Origin: a virus
DNA: 22,191 nt
IMG/VR virus record: IMGVR_UViG_3300044628_001024
Location: 1-22,191 of that record
Strand: one strand, 5' to 3'
A model generated the notes under the pieces. That model saw only the letters and a list, made by a program, of their open reading frames with translations. It searched no databases and was not told where the DNA came from. Within the stretch, counting starts at the first letter, position 1. Each line of letters starts with the position of its first letter. Shown here in pieces: positions 1 to 5,977 of the stretch. The translations under genes were made by a program, and so were the position numbers.

Positions 1-53
1 TCCTCCTTGGTGTCGCAGTTGCGTTTATTTACGCCGGCATTTCTCCGGATTAA
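1..53 (+). CDS. 3' end of a small membrane protein (partial)
   Basis: Reading from base 3, an open frame gives LLGVAVAFIYAGISPD and stops at TAA 51-53. The hydrophobic run looks like the last transmembrane helix of a small membrane protein whose start lies outside the window. Only 16 residues are visible, so the family cannot be named. The next gene starts 17 bases downstream, as in a phage operon. Confidence 0.45.
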   Translation, partial: LLGVAVAFIYAGISPD

Positions 54-70
54 CACTCGCTCTTTTAATT

Positions 71-226
71 ATGGAAACCGTCACGATTTCAAAAACCGAA
101 TACGAAAGATTAGTTGAAGGGCAACTCGAACTCAACGCTCTTCATCAATTTGGGGTTGATAACTGGTGTTGGTACGATGACGCCGTTAGTTCAATTCAAG
201 AAGAAGAAGAAAATGATGAGCCCTAG
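71..226 (+). CDS. small acidic phage protein, 51 aa
   Basis: The ATG at 71 opens a 51-residue frame beginning METVTISKTEYERLVEG and ending in an acidic tail (EEEENDEP). The pattern TEYERL...L..L...GVDNW..YDDA resembles small proteins common in phage early regions, where a short helix is followed by a G-V-D-N-W turn. No function is known. There is no Shine-Dalgarno sequence upstream, as for most genes here. The start resembles the ATGGAAAAC starts at 4689, 13823 and 16293, but I see no matching promoter within 10 nt upstream. Confidence 0.7.
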   Translation: METVTISKTEYERLVEGQLELNALHQFGVDNWCWYDDAVSSIQEEEENDEP

Positions 227-267
227 ACTCATCTTTTAACCACAACACCCACTCTCAAACTTCTATT

Positions 268-1086
268 ATGTCACTCGCAAAAATTGGTATCGGCGTTGGT
301 GCCGGTGCTCTCCTTCTCGCCCTCACCGCTGGTCAGTTCACTACGATCAACACCGGTGAAAACGGGCTCTATGTCGGTTTCGACGGCCAAGTGAAAAACG
401 AGGTTCTGACACCAGGCATTAAGTACGACGGGTTCGGATCCATTAAGGTGTTCAACACCCGAAAGATCACGGTAACTGCAAACGACCTTCGCCCGAAGAC
501 CAAGGACAACACCATCATGAAAGAGATGGATGTTACTGTAACATACAGCATCAACCCTAACTCCCTTTACGAGTTCTTCACCAACTACGATCTGACTAAT
601 CACGGGATTGCCGAAAATGGTCAGCTTCAATTAATGTCCAGCTACATTTCCAGGTTGATTACATCCGCCGTAAATCAGTCTGTCGATGAGTTCCCCGCAC
701 TAGCTGTAAACAGCAGCCTGGAACAGATTCAAGACACAATCAAAACCAACCTGTCCGAAGCTCTTCGAAAGAACGGCCTTGACGGTAAAATAACCGTCGA
801 CTCCATCATCGTAGGCAAAGCTGACTTACCAGACGAATTGGTGGCGTCGGTGAATCGTGTAGTTGCCGCCCAATCTGGTTTAAAAGAGCAGCAAGTTAAG
901 ACTGAAACGGCTCAACTTAAGGCCGAGGAAAACAAGGCACTGGCGTCCACAGTGACTTCGCAGTCTCTTGAGTACCAACGTCTTGAGGTTCTCCGTGAAG
1001 CCATGAAAAACGGCAGTATTCAAAAGATTCTGATTAACGGTGCCAACGTGCTCTCCCTATCCGAGGGTGTTTTTAACTCGAAGTGA
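268..1086 (+). CDS. SPFH/prohibitin-like membrane-anchored protein
   Basis: This 272-aa protein starts with a hydrophobic segment (about residues 5-22) that should anchor it in the inner membrane. An SPFH (stomatin/prohibitin/flotillin/HflK-C) domain follows, roughly 24-215, recognisable from INTGENGLYVGFDGQV, the basic-patch strand FNTRKITVTANDLRPKTKDN and the DVTVTYSI strand. The C-terminus (about 215-260) is a charged, Ala/Gln/Glu-rich coiled coil typical of SPFH oligomers. SPFH proteins form ring scaffolds in membranes and often control AAA proteases such as FtsH. Phage copies are known, but their role is unclear. Whether this one shields phage proteins or remodels the host membrane is speculation. 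Confidence 0.85.
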   Translation: MSLAKIGIGVGAGALLLALTAGQFTTINTGENGLYVGFDGQVKNEVLTPGIKYDGFGSIKVFNTRKITVTANDLRPKTKDNTIMKEMDVTVTYSINPNSLYEFFTNYDLTNHGIAENGQLQLMSSYISRLITSAVNQSVDEFPALAVNSSLEQIQDTIKTNLSEALRKNGLDGKITVDSIIVGKADLPDELVASVNRVVAAQSGLKEQQVKTETAQLKAEENKALASTVTSQSLEYQRLEVLREAMKNGSIQKILINGANVLSLSEGVFNSK

Positions 1087-1104
1087 GTGTGGTCCGGGGG
1101 TAAG

Positions 1105-1149
1105 GACGGGAAACCGCCCCTTGCTTCCCCGTAGCAAACACGCTAGTAT
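1105..1149 (+). promoter_or_regulatory. GC dyad plus sigma70-like promoter
   Basis: A GC-rich run with CGG-GAAA-CCG leads directly into -35 TTGCTT (1121-1126), a 17-nt spacer and -10 TAGTAT (1144-1149). The spacer region carries its own dyad (TTGCT...AGCAA). It matches the module seen at 4617, 6810, 7151, 8098, 11641, 13753 and 16219. It should drive the gene at 1207 with a leader of about 50 nt. Confidence 0.55.
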
Positions 1150-1206
1150 TACCTTACATTGACCCGCGCATTGGCGCCATAGCCCACAGGAAACCGCAAA
1201 GAAAAC

Positions 1207-1596
1207 ATGGGAATGTACACAGAGATTTACGTCAACGTTGACCTCAAAGCATCGACACCTGACGACGTCATTACCGTTCTCAAGGCAATGTGCGGAAAGC
1301 TTGACAAGGAGGCGGAAAGAGATGCCCTGAAGGACCTTCCAGACCGCTGGGGTCAGCTTTTCAGTGACGGCAGCTATTACACTCCACGAACACACTGCAA
1401 GTTCCTAGAACAAGACACGATCTCAAAGCAGTGGGCACTCCTAGGAAAAGGCGACATTAAGAACTACCGGGGAGAAATTCAGGAGTTCTTTGAATGGATT
1501 TCGCCGTGGGTAGACGGCAATAAGGGTGACTTTATTGGCTACTCACGGTACGAGGAAGACCAACAACCGCAACTCTACTTCTTGACAAAACAATGA
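1207..1596 (+). CDS. phage hypothetical protein, MGMYTE family
   Basis: This 129-aa protein begins MGMYTEIYVNVDLKA. I recognise that opening from conserved phage orphan proteins of unknown function. The sequence is mixed alpha/beta, with aromatic-rich stretches (WGQLFSDGSYYTP and FFEWISPWV), no membrane segment and no catalytic motif. It is the first gene after the promoter at 1121-1149 and overlaps the next gene by 4 bases (ATGA), which suggests translational coupling. Confidence 0.75.
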   Translation: MGMYTEIYVNVDLKASTPDDVITVLKAMCGKLDKEAERDALKDLPDRWGQLFSDGSYYTPRTHCKFLEQDTISKQWALLGKGDIKNYRGEIQEFFEWISPWVDGNKGDFIGYSRYEEDQQPQLYFLTKQ

Positions 1597-1802
1597 ACTT
1601 CGACAACTTTGGCCAAATTTGGAACGAGTCCCTTGGCCGATTCACAAAGTCCGGGCGCGACGCCATTCACGAAACGAAAATTGAGGAATGGGTAGATAGG
1701 GGCATTGACCTTGCCTTTGACCCTTCCTTCTGGGAAGGTATGGTTCGTGAAGCCGTAGAACGTCTTCAAGAAGAGATCGCAGGTACGGACAACCTGCGCT
1801 GA
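1593..1802 (+). CDS. small hypothetical protein, 69 aa
   Basis: The ATG overlaps the previous stop (ATGA at 1593-1596), a strong sign of a coupled operon gene. The 69 residues are mostly helical and charged (FWEGMVREAVERLQEEIAG near the end). No family is recognised. Confidence 0.6.
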   Translation: MNFDNFGQIWNESLGRFTKSGRDAIHETKIEEWVDRGIDLAFDPSFWEGMVREAVERLQEEIAGTDNLR

Positions 1803-1851
1803 TTGCACCGCCGTCCGACCCAAACTCCTGATCAACCAACCCCGCAAAACC

Positions 1852-2355
1852 ATGGGACTTGACTCCTACCTTTACGCTGAGAAATACCTTGGCAACTACG
1901 ACCATTCGTCCGACGAAGAAAAAGAAACGTATAACAAGATTGTAACAGCTTTGGGTCTGACCGACTTTGCAGCCGTTGGGCGCAACAGTCTTTACACGCG
2001 AGTCGAAGTTGCTTACTGGCGTAAAGCCAACCACATTCACAAGTTTTTTGTGGATCTATCTGAGGGAGAAGACAACTGCGAAGACATTGATGTTGGCCGA
2101 GACGACTTGGTAGAACTTCTCTCTCGGTGCAAAAAACTCCTCGAAAGTAGGGACACCCCTGCGGAAACAAACACAGTAAACCCTGCGGAGATCCTACCCA
2201 CCGAAGGGGGATTCTTCTTCGGCTCGACAGACTACGGTGAGAATTACTACGCCGACCTTGAACACACAGTCAAAGTCCTGGAGAAAGTCCTCAACCACCC
2301 TGCGATTCCTGAAGGGGACTACAGTTGGAGATTCGTGTACCGGGCCTCCTGGTAG
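1852..2355 (+). CDS. phage hypothetical protein, MGLDSYLYA family
   Basis: This 167-aa protein opens MGLDSYLYAEKYLG and contains VEVAYWRKANHIHKFFVD, the hallmark of a widespread phage family of unknown function. The N-terminal M-G-L-D-x-Y-L-Y and the central Y-W-R-K-A-N-x-I-H block are both present. The second half (about residues 95-167) has the GGFFFGSTDYGE..Y..DLEHTVKVLEKVL part also seen in that family. It lies 49 nt after the preceding gene and before the structured gap at 2356-2514. Confidence 0.75.
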   Translation: MGLDSYLYAEKYLGNYDHSSDEEKETYNKIVTALGLTDFAAVGRNSLYTRVEVAYWRKANHIHKFFVDLSEGEDNCEDIDVGRDDLVELLSRCKKLLESRDTPAETNTVNPAEILPTEGGFFFGSTDYGENYYADLEHTVKVLEKVLNHPAIPEGDYSWRFVYRASW

Positions 2356-2384
2356 TTCCCAGGATTTACTGCGTTAGGTTTTAA

Positions 2385-2460
2385 CTATGCTTGGGTGTCG
2401 ATGGCTCAGCAACCTTTGAGGATTTCCTCCACCATTTGACCATCGAGTCCTTACCCATAG
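2385..2460 (+). ncRNA. candidate structured RNA next to a TROVE-like gene (possible Y-like RNA)
   Basis: The 159-nt gap between genes contains a long interrupted stem. CUAU (2385-2388) pairs with AUAG (2457-2460), GGGU (2393-2396) with ACCC (2453-2456), and UCGAUGG (2398-2404) with CCAUCGA (2440-2446). The apical part can form GAGG-AUUU-CCUC (2418-2429). Ro60-family (TROVE) genes in bacteria are often flanked by Y RNA genes, long stems with bulges closed by their 5' and 3' ends, and a TROVE-like gene starts at 2515. The UUUGAC just before the inner 3' strand also resembles the 3' strand of Ro-binding stems. Identity as a Y RNA is inference; a structured 5' leader is the main alternative. Confidence 0.35.
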
Positions 2461-2466
2461 CGCAAA

Positions 2467-2506
2467 GTTGATACAGCTTTAATTTGTATCCAAACAAACA
2501 ATCAAC
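2467..2506 (+). other. nested inverted repeats in the leader of the TROVE-like gene
   Basis: GTTGAT (2467-2472) is repeated inverted as ATCAAC (2501-2506). Inside it, GATACA (2470-2475) pairs with TGTATC (2485-2490). The outer and inner stems share bases, so the two hairpins compete. The element ends 8 nt before the ATG at 2515 and could regulate translation or serve as an operator. Confidence 0.35.
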
Positions 2507-2514
2507 TTGAGAAA

Positions 2515-3999
2515 ATGACAACGCCATCCTTTTTAAACGCACTCGAAAACGAGTTTAACCAAACCATCACCGCTAACGGTGCAAAGGCATACAAGTCCAC
2601 CGAGTCTAAGTGCCTGGACCTCTTTGGAAAGATTGCAGCTTGCCGTGACAACATCAGCGAAGCAACTCGCCTATTCAATCTTGCTTATGCCGAAAACCCT
2701 GAGACCGCAACTCGAATCCTGTTTTGGGCACGCGACATTCGTGGGGGCCAGGGAGAGCGAAAGATCTTTCGAGAAGTTTTTAAGGAACTCGTCCTCAATG
2801 ACGCTGCAATTGGTGCCAGGCTAGTTAGCCTGATTCCACAGTACGGTCGCTGGGATGATGTGGTAGCCCTCGACGGTACCTTAGTTTGGGGCATCGCACT
2901 CGAAGCAATTAAGGCACAACTGAACGCCGACCTAAATACGGAAGTTGGAAAGTCAGTGTCACTTCTGGCAAAGTGGCTGCCTTCCATTAACGCTTCCAGC
3001 CAGGACTCTAAGAGGATTGGCCGAAAAATTGCCGAAGCAATGGGTTGGACCGAGAGACAGTACCGCAAGGCACTGACTGCCCTCAGGACCCAAGTCAAAA
3101 TTGTTGAGCAGCCAATGTGTGCTCGTGAGTGGGAAAGCATTGACTATAGCAAGTTGCCTTCTCGGGCCGGCTTTATGTACCGTAAAGCTTTCGTCAAGCG
3201 CGACGGCAACCGCTACCAATCCTACCTTGACTCGGTAGAAAAAGGTGAGGCAAAAATCAATGCCGGTACGATCTACCCTTACGAGATCGTGCACAAGTAC
3301 CTTTACGGGGGCGATAGGAGTGATCAAACCTTAAACTTAATGTGGGAAGCTCTACCCAACTACATGGAAGGAGAGCAGCTGAACGGCCTGGTAATTGCCG
3401 ACGTCTCAGGATCAATGGGAAACAACGGCGGCATGCCCATGGCGGTTTCAATCTCGCTGGCGATGTACATCGCTGAGCGTAACACCGGGGCATGGAAGGA
3501 TAAGTTCCTAACCTTCTCCGGAAGTCCGCAGTTGCAGTCGGTTACAGGGAGAAACGTTGCTGAGCGTGTTAGTAACCTTAGTCGGGCCGACTGGGGTGCG
3601 AATACAGACCTGCAAGCAGTCTTCAATCTTGTGTTGGCTACCGCAACGAGGAACCATATTCCTGAGGGGGAAATGCCGCGCAAGCTCATCATTGTCTCAG
3701 ACATGCAGTTTGATTCCTGCTGCAGAAACAACTCAGTGACAAACTTTGAGGCGGTGCGAATCAAGTATGCTCAAGCAGGGTATTCCTTGCCGGAACTTGT
3801 CTTCTGGAATGTTAGCTCTAGCGGCAACGTACCTATGAAAATGCATGATACGGGGACTTGCCTGGTCTCCGGATGCAGCCCTTCAATCCTGAAAGCTGTG
3901 CTTACTGGCGGGGTAATTACGCCTGTAGGGGTTATGCGTGACGCTGTTTACACTGAAAGGTACGACGCTGTCGGTGCCGTATTTGCTGAAGGAGCATGA
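2515..3999 (+). CDS. TROVE-like/DUF2828 protein with C-terminal von Willebrand A domain
   Basis: This 494-aa protein has a helical-repeat N-terminal half and a vWA domain after about residue 290. The N-terminus carries the TROVE/DUF2828 signature WARDIRGGQGERKIFREV (71-88), then WLPS (about 154) and MCAREWESIDYSKLPSRAG (201-219), followed by GEAKINAGTIYP (244-255). The vWA domain has an intact MIDAS: D296-x-S298-x-S300 (DVSGSM), T364, and D396 in VSDMQFD. The TROVE protein Ro60 binds misfolded and Y RNAs. DUF2828 proteins share the architecture, but their role is not established. A structured intergenic RNA candidate lies directly upstream, and the stop overlaps the next ATG (ATGA). RNA binding is inferred from family and context. 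Confidence 0.8.
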   Translation: MTTPSFLNALENEFNQTITANGAKAYKSTESKCLDLFGKIAACRDNISEATRLFNLAYAENPETATRILFWARDIRGGQGERKIFREVFKELVLNDAAIGARLVSLIPQYGRWDDVVALDGTLVWGIALEAIKAQLNADLNTEVGKSVSLLAKWLPSINASSQDSKRIGRKIAEAMGWTERQYRKALTALRTQVKIVEQPMCAREWESIDYSKLPSRAGFMYRKAFVKRDGNRYQSYLDSVEKGEAKINAGTIYPYEIVHKYLYGGDRSDQTLNLMWEALPNYMEGEQLNGLVIADVSGSMGNNGGMPMAVSISLAMYIAERNTGAWKDKFLTFSGSPQLQSVTGRNVAERVSNLSRADWGANTDLQAVFNLVLATATRNHIPEGEMPRKLIIVSDMQFDSCCRNNSVTNFEAVRIKYAQAGYSLPELVFWNVSSSGNVPMKMHDTGTCLVSGCSPSILKAVLTGGVITPVGVMRDAVYTERYDAVGAVFAEGA

Positions 4000-4181
4000 T
4001 CTGGATCAAATTGCCGGGTGCCCTCTGCATCGTTCTGCAAACCGTTTTCATAACTTTGAAGGTAGCGGGTCAGGTTTCCTGGCCCTGGCTCACAGTGCTT
4101 TCACCGACCCTTGTGCCAATTTTTCTACTTGGGTCGGGAGCCCTTTGGATGATTCTTCAACTACTTTCGCATGAGAAATAA
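3996..4181 (+). CDS. small membrane protein, 61 aa (paralogue of 4185-4373)
   Basis: The ATG overlaps the stop of the TROVE-like gene (ATGA at 3996-3999). The protein is almost wholly hydrophobic, with LKVAGQVSWPWLTVLSPTLVP in its middle; this L-K-x-x-G-x-x-x-W-x-W-...-S-P pattern is common in tiny phage membrane proteins. One or two transmembrane helices are expected. The next gene is a clear paralogue. Function is unknown. Confidence 0.7.
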   Translation: MIWIKLPGALCIVLQTVFITLKVAGQVSWPWLTVLSPTLVPIFLLGSGALWMILQLLSHEK

Positions 4182-4184
4182 CTA

Positions 4185-4373
4185 ATGTTTGAGAATCTCG
4201 CAGTTTCGTTAATGACAGCCCAGGGTCTCCTCCTCGGGTTGAAATTAACGGGGCAAATAACCTGGCCATGGCTCTCAGTGTTTAGCCCAATCGTAATCTT
4301 AGGCTCTGTGTCCATTTTGTCACTCATTCTGCTTCTGCTACTGTCGAATTTGTATGCAAGGTCAACCAAGTGA
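4185..4373 (+). CDS. small membrane protein, 62 aa (paralogue of 3996-4181)
   Basis: It starts three bases after the previous stop and repeats its core (LKLTGQITWPWLSVFSPIV), so the two arose by tandem duplication. The second half is a strong transmembrane helix rich in Ile, Leu and Ser. Its last 20 bases overlap the next gene. Function is unknown. Confidence 0.7.
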   Translation: MFENLAVSLMTAQGLLLGLKLTGQITWPWLSVFSPIVILGSVSILSLILLLLLSNLYARSTK

Positions 4374-4626
4374 ATCGCATAGCGAGTGGGCTCCCTTTTC
4401 CTCTTCTTTGCGGGAGGAGTACGACAGTCTTGTAGAAAACTTACGAAGTCGTGGCCTAGACAATGTTATTTCTTGGGAGAACTTTCTAAGAGACTTCACA
4501 CCCTTAGTTGGACACGAAATACCAACCGAGTACCGCCATTACGACGTAAGAGTGTCGGAAGATGGTGAAGTTATCGAGTTGTACAAGGGGACTCGACGAG
4601 TAACAAATTTGAGCCAGGGCGGTTAA
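4354..4626 (+). CDS. hypothetical acidic protein, 90 aa
   Basis: The ATG at 4354 lies inside the end of the upstream membrane protein gene (20-nt overlap). The product is soluble and acidic, with a helical SLREEYDSLVENLRSRGL stretch and a C-terminal HYDVRVSEDGEVIELYKGT beta-hairpin-like segment. No family is recognised. Its end overlaps the palindrome of the following promoter module. Confidence 0.6.
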   Translation: MQGQPSESHSEWAPFSSSLREEYDSLVENLRSRGLDNVISWENFLRDFTPLVGHEIPTEYRHYDVRVSEDGEVIELYKGTRRVTNLSQGG

Positions 4627-4682
4627 CCGCCCCTAGCGGTTCGGTTTTCACCCTTTCCTTCGCTCAGCAAAACCGCTATAGT
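4617..4682 (+). promoter_or_regulatory. perfect 16-bp GC palindrome plus promoter, leaderless start
   Basis: GGGCGGTTAACCGCCC (4617-4632) is a perfect palindrome. Then come -35 TTTCCT (4654-4659), a 17-nt spacer and -10 TATAGT (4677-4682). Exactly six bases separate the -10 from ATG 4689, so the expected transcription start is the A of the start codon. An AGCGGTT..TTTT arm at 4635 is repeated inverted as AAAACCGCT just before the -10. The palindrome may also terminate the upstream operon. Confidence 0.65.
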
Positions 4683-4688
4683 TCACGT

Positions 4689-5138
4689 ATGGAAAACACC
4701 CCAGTATACAGCATCTTCTCGGGGATACCTCCTTTCTCAGTTAGCCCTAAAGCAATGTGGAAGTTTAACAAACCCCTGAGTCAATTGCGCTCCTTTCGTG
4801 ACAGTTTACTGAGGGACGACCAACACACCTACGCCGCAAGGCTTGGAGAAATTGTGGAGTCCCTCGAAGAGTGGTATGAAGGTTCCATGGAGTCGAGCGA
4901 AGAGGTAGAGGGGGCTGAGGGAGTAGGTGGCTTTGAGGAGTTAAGCAAAGTGTACAGAGAGGCAAACTCAATCTACGAGTCTAAGCTCTCCGATGAAGCC
5001 AAGTATGACCTTATTTTCTCCAAGAAGATATCGCAAAAAGTCCCCTTCTCGTGGTACGACCCTGACACATCTTACGAGGAGGACGTAAGGTACTTTATGA
5101 ACGCCTTTCGAGAGTACATGGGTGATTCTCCGCGATAG
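4689..5138 (+). CDS. hypothetical acidic protein, 149 aa, probably leaderless
   Basis: The protein starts MENTPVYSIFSGIPPF and has an acidic low-complexity centre (MESSEEVEGAEGVGGFEE, about residues 67-84) between two helical, aromatic-containing parts. No domain is recognised. The start codon coincides with the predicted transcription start of the promoter at 4654-4682, and the first nine bases ATGGAAAAC are shared with two other genes that have the same promoter geometry. Confidence 0.65.
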   Translation: MENTPVYSIFSGIPPFSVSPKAMWKFNKPLSQLRSFRDSLLRDDQHTYAARLGEIVESLEEWYEGSMESSEEVEGAEGVGGFEELSKVYREANSIYESKLSDEAKYDLIFSKKISQKVPFSWYDPDTSYEEDVRYFMNAFREYMGDSPR

Positions 5139-5167
5139 GTGCCGTGCGGGATCTCTGCTTGAGTCCG

Positions 5168-5195
5168 TTTACCCCTAGCACTTCCAACCTATGAT
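5168..5195 (+). promoter_or_regulatory. candidate promoter for the first interrupted tRNA
   Basis: TTTACC (5168-5173), a 16-nt spacer and TATGAT (5190-5195) form a reasonable sigma70-type promoter. They are preceded by GTCCG as a weak version of the window's GCGGTTTACC box. Transcription would start about 65 nt before the tRNA-like gene at 5266. GTGGAGCTCAAGGTTCCAC at 5201-5219 is a dyad in the leader. Confidence 0.45.
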
Positions 5196-5265
5196 ACGGA
5201 TGTGGAGCTCAAGGTTCCACTCCTCGCCCCCTTAACCTCCACCCAGCAAAGCGGTGCGAAAAAAC

Positions 5266-5387
5266 CGAAGAGTAGCCAAGTGGTTAGGCAGCGGTAATGC
5301 AAAAAGATTACCTAGCTTAGGTAATTCAGCAACTACCCAATACGCAAAAGGAACCGCCATACGCAAGTTCGAATCTTGCCTCTTCGA
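5266..5387 (+). tRNA. tRNA gene interrupted in the anticodon loop by about 50 nt (Cys-like)
   Basis: All standard arms except the anticodon loop are perfect: acceptor CGAAGAG/CUCUUCG, D-arm GCC-AAGUGGUUA-GGC, anticodon stem GCGGU (5291-5295)/ACCGC (5353-5357), variable CAUAC, and T-arm GCAAG-UUCGAAU-CUUGC with A73. There are 57 nt between the anticodon stem strands instead of 7. The 5' part reads AAUGCAAA, which with GCGGU resembles a tRNA-Cys(GCA) loop. The extra bases hold AAAAAG (5301-5306), a 7-bp hairpin AUUACCU-AGCUU-AGGUAAU (5307-5325) and UCAGCAA (5326-5332). The related gene at 5852 has the same AAAAAG, 19 nt, UCAGCAA layout. CCA is not encoded. The mature anticodon cannot be fixed from sequence. 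Group I introns are much larger, so this is not a standard one. Confidence 0.65.
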
Positions 5388-5388
5388 C

Positions 5389-5403
5389 TTTGCCTTCGGC
5401 AAA
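5389..5403 (+). terminator. hairpin directly after the tRNA
   Basis: TTTGCC-TTC-GGCAAA forms a 6-bp stem with a three-base loop, starting two bases after the discriminator. There is no long T run, so it may be a processing or 3'-protecting hairpin rather than a strong terminator. A near-identical stem (loop GGA on the plus strand) lies in the tRNA-like element at 21904-21918. Confidence 0.4.
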
Positions 5404-5405
5404 CA

Positions 5406-5455
5406 TAGATAGTTCAGCGATTTACCCTAACTCTCTTGGGAAAAACAACTATCTA
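5406..5455 (+). other. 9-bp inverted repeat with 32-nt loop
   Basis: TAGATAGTT (5406-5414) is perfectly inverted as AACTATCTA (5447-5455), and CCC (5425-5427) can pair with GGG (5438-5440) inside. It fills part of the 162-nt gap between the tRNA and the gene at 5550. It could be a structured part of the tRNA transcript's 3' region or a regulator site. I see no tRNA T-loop in it. The rest of the gap is A/T-rich with no clear promoter. Confidence 0.35.
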
Positions 5456-5549
5456 GCTAAACCCAAACTTTATCCCCATAATGATAGTAAAAGACCTTTA
5501 TTCTCGATCCAAGTAATTTGCCAAGCAAACTTAGATAGAACAAAAAGAT

Positions 5550-5795
5550 ATGACACCCACTGAAGCAGGTTTTGACGGTGACAAGGGCATACGACTAGGA
5601 ATGACAAACATGCAGGGCGGTGGATTGTACCGGCTTCCACGGAGTAAAACTGCACCCACAAACTCCCAAAACAAATCGTTAAAGAACATGCTGGTCTGGC
5701 ATTACCCTGACGACAGCGACTCTAAGCTCTTGTTCTGTAACTCTGACGGAGAGTGGTTTAACTTAACCTTTGAACCCATTAACATTGGAGAGTAG
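5550..5795 (+). CDS. hypothetical protein, 81 aa, between two interrupted tRNAs
   Basis: The ATG at 5550 opens a soluble 81-residue protein with a glycine-rich N-terminal part (GFDGDKGIRLGMTNMQGGG) and a C-terminal LVWHYPDDSDSKLLFCNSDG segment that looks like two beta strands. No family is recognised. Its position between the two interrupted tRNA genes makes it a candidate partner, but nothing in the sequence shows nuclease or RNA-binding motifs. Confidence 0.55.
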   Translation: MTPTEAGFDGDKGIRLGMTNMQGGGLYRLPRSKTAPTNSQNKSLKNMLVWHYPDDSDSKLLFCNSDGEWFNLTFEPINIGE

Positions 5796-5851
5796 CTCAA
5801 GGGCTAAGAAAAACTTTCAGTATCGCTCCAGGTAGTTTTCGGAGCAAATAC

Positions 5852-5963
5852 GGGACCGTAGCTCAACTGGTAGAGCACGAAAAGTTATCTTGACAAAGAT
5901 ACATCAGCAATTAAATTACCTCTTTTAAAGGCGCGGTTGCAGGTTCGAGTCCTGCCGGTCCCA
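5852..5963 (+). tRNA. tRNA-Lys(UUU) interrupted in the 5' strand of the anticodon stem
   Basis: Acceptor GGGACCG/CGGUCCC, D-arm GCUC-AACUGGUA-GAGC and T-arm GCAGG-UUCGAGU-CCUGC fit a lysine tRNA. The anticodon stem begins CG (5878-5879) and is then broken by about 40 nt (5880-5919). It resumes CCU, followed by the perfect loop CUUUUAA with anticodon UUU, then AGGCG. Without the insert all five stem pairs form (CGCCU/AGGCG). The insert has AAAAAG, a 6-bp hairpin within 19 nt (UAUCUU/AAGAUA), then UCAGCAA, the same order and spacing as at 5301-5332. CCA is not encoded; discriminator A. Coordinates may be off by one base. How, or whether, the insert is removed is unknown. Confidence 0.7.
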
Positions 5964-5977
5964 TTCCCATTTTTGCT

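Noticed and set aside
271-630. 119-aa minus-strand frame opposite the SPFH gene
   Set aside because: Composition looks like a shadow and there is no promoter or family match. Similar minus-strand frames elsewhere (for example 1642-2040, 2685-3140, 7234-7689, 15459-15971) were dropped for the same reason.
2405-2412. TCAGCAAC in the gap before the TROVE-like gene matches the tRNA inserts
   Set aside because: No AAAAAG or 19-nt hairpin precedes it, and the same short word also occurs inside the coding start at 8776, so chance is enough.
3938-4174. 78-aa plus-strand open frame over the end of the TROVE-like gene
   Set aside because: It overlaps the coupled membrane-protein gene at 3996, whose paralogue at 4185 confirms the other frame.
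5301-5352. Group I intron in the tRNA anticodon loop, as in cyanobacterial tRNA-Leu
   Set aside because: The extra sequence is only about 50 nt, with no room for the P3-P8 core; group I introns are several times longer.
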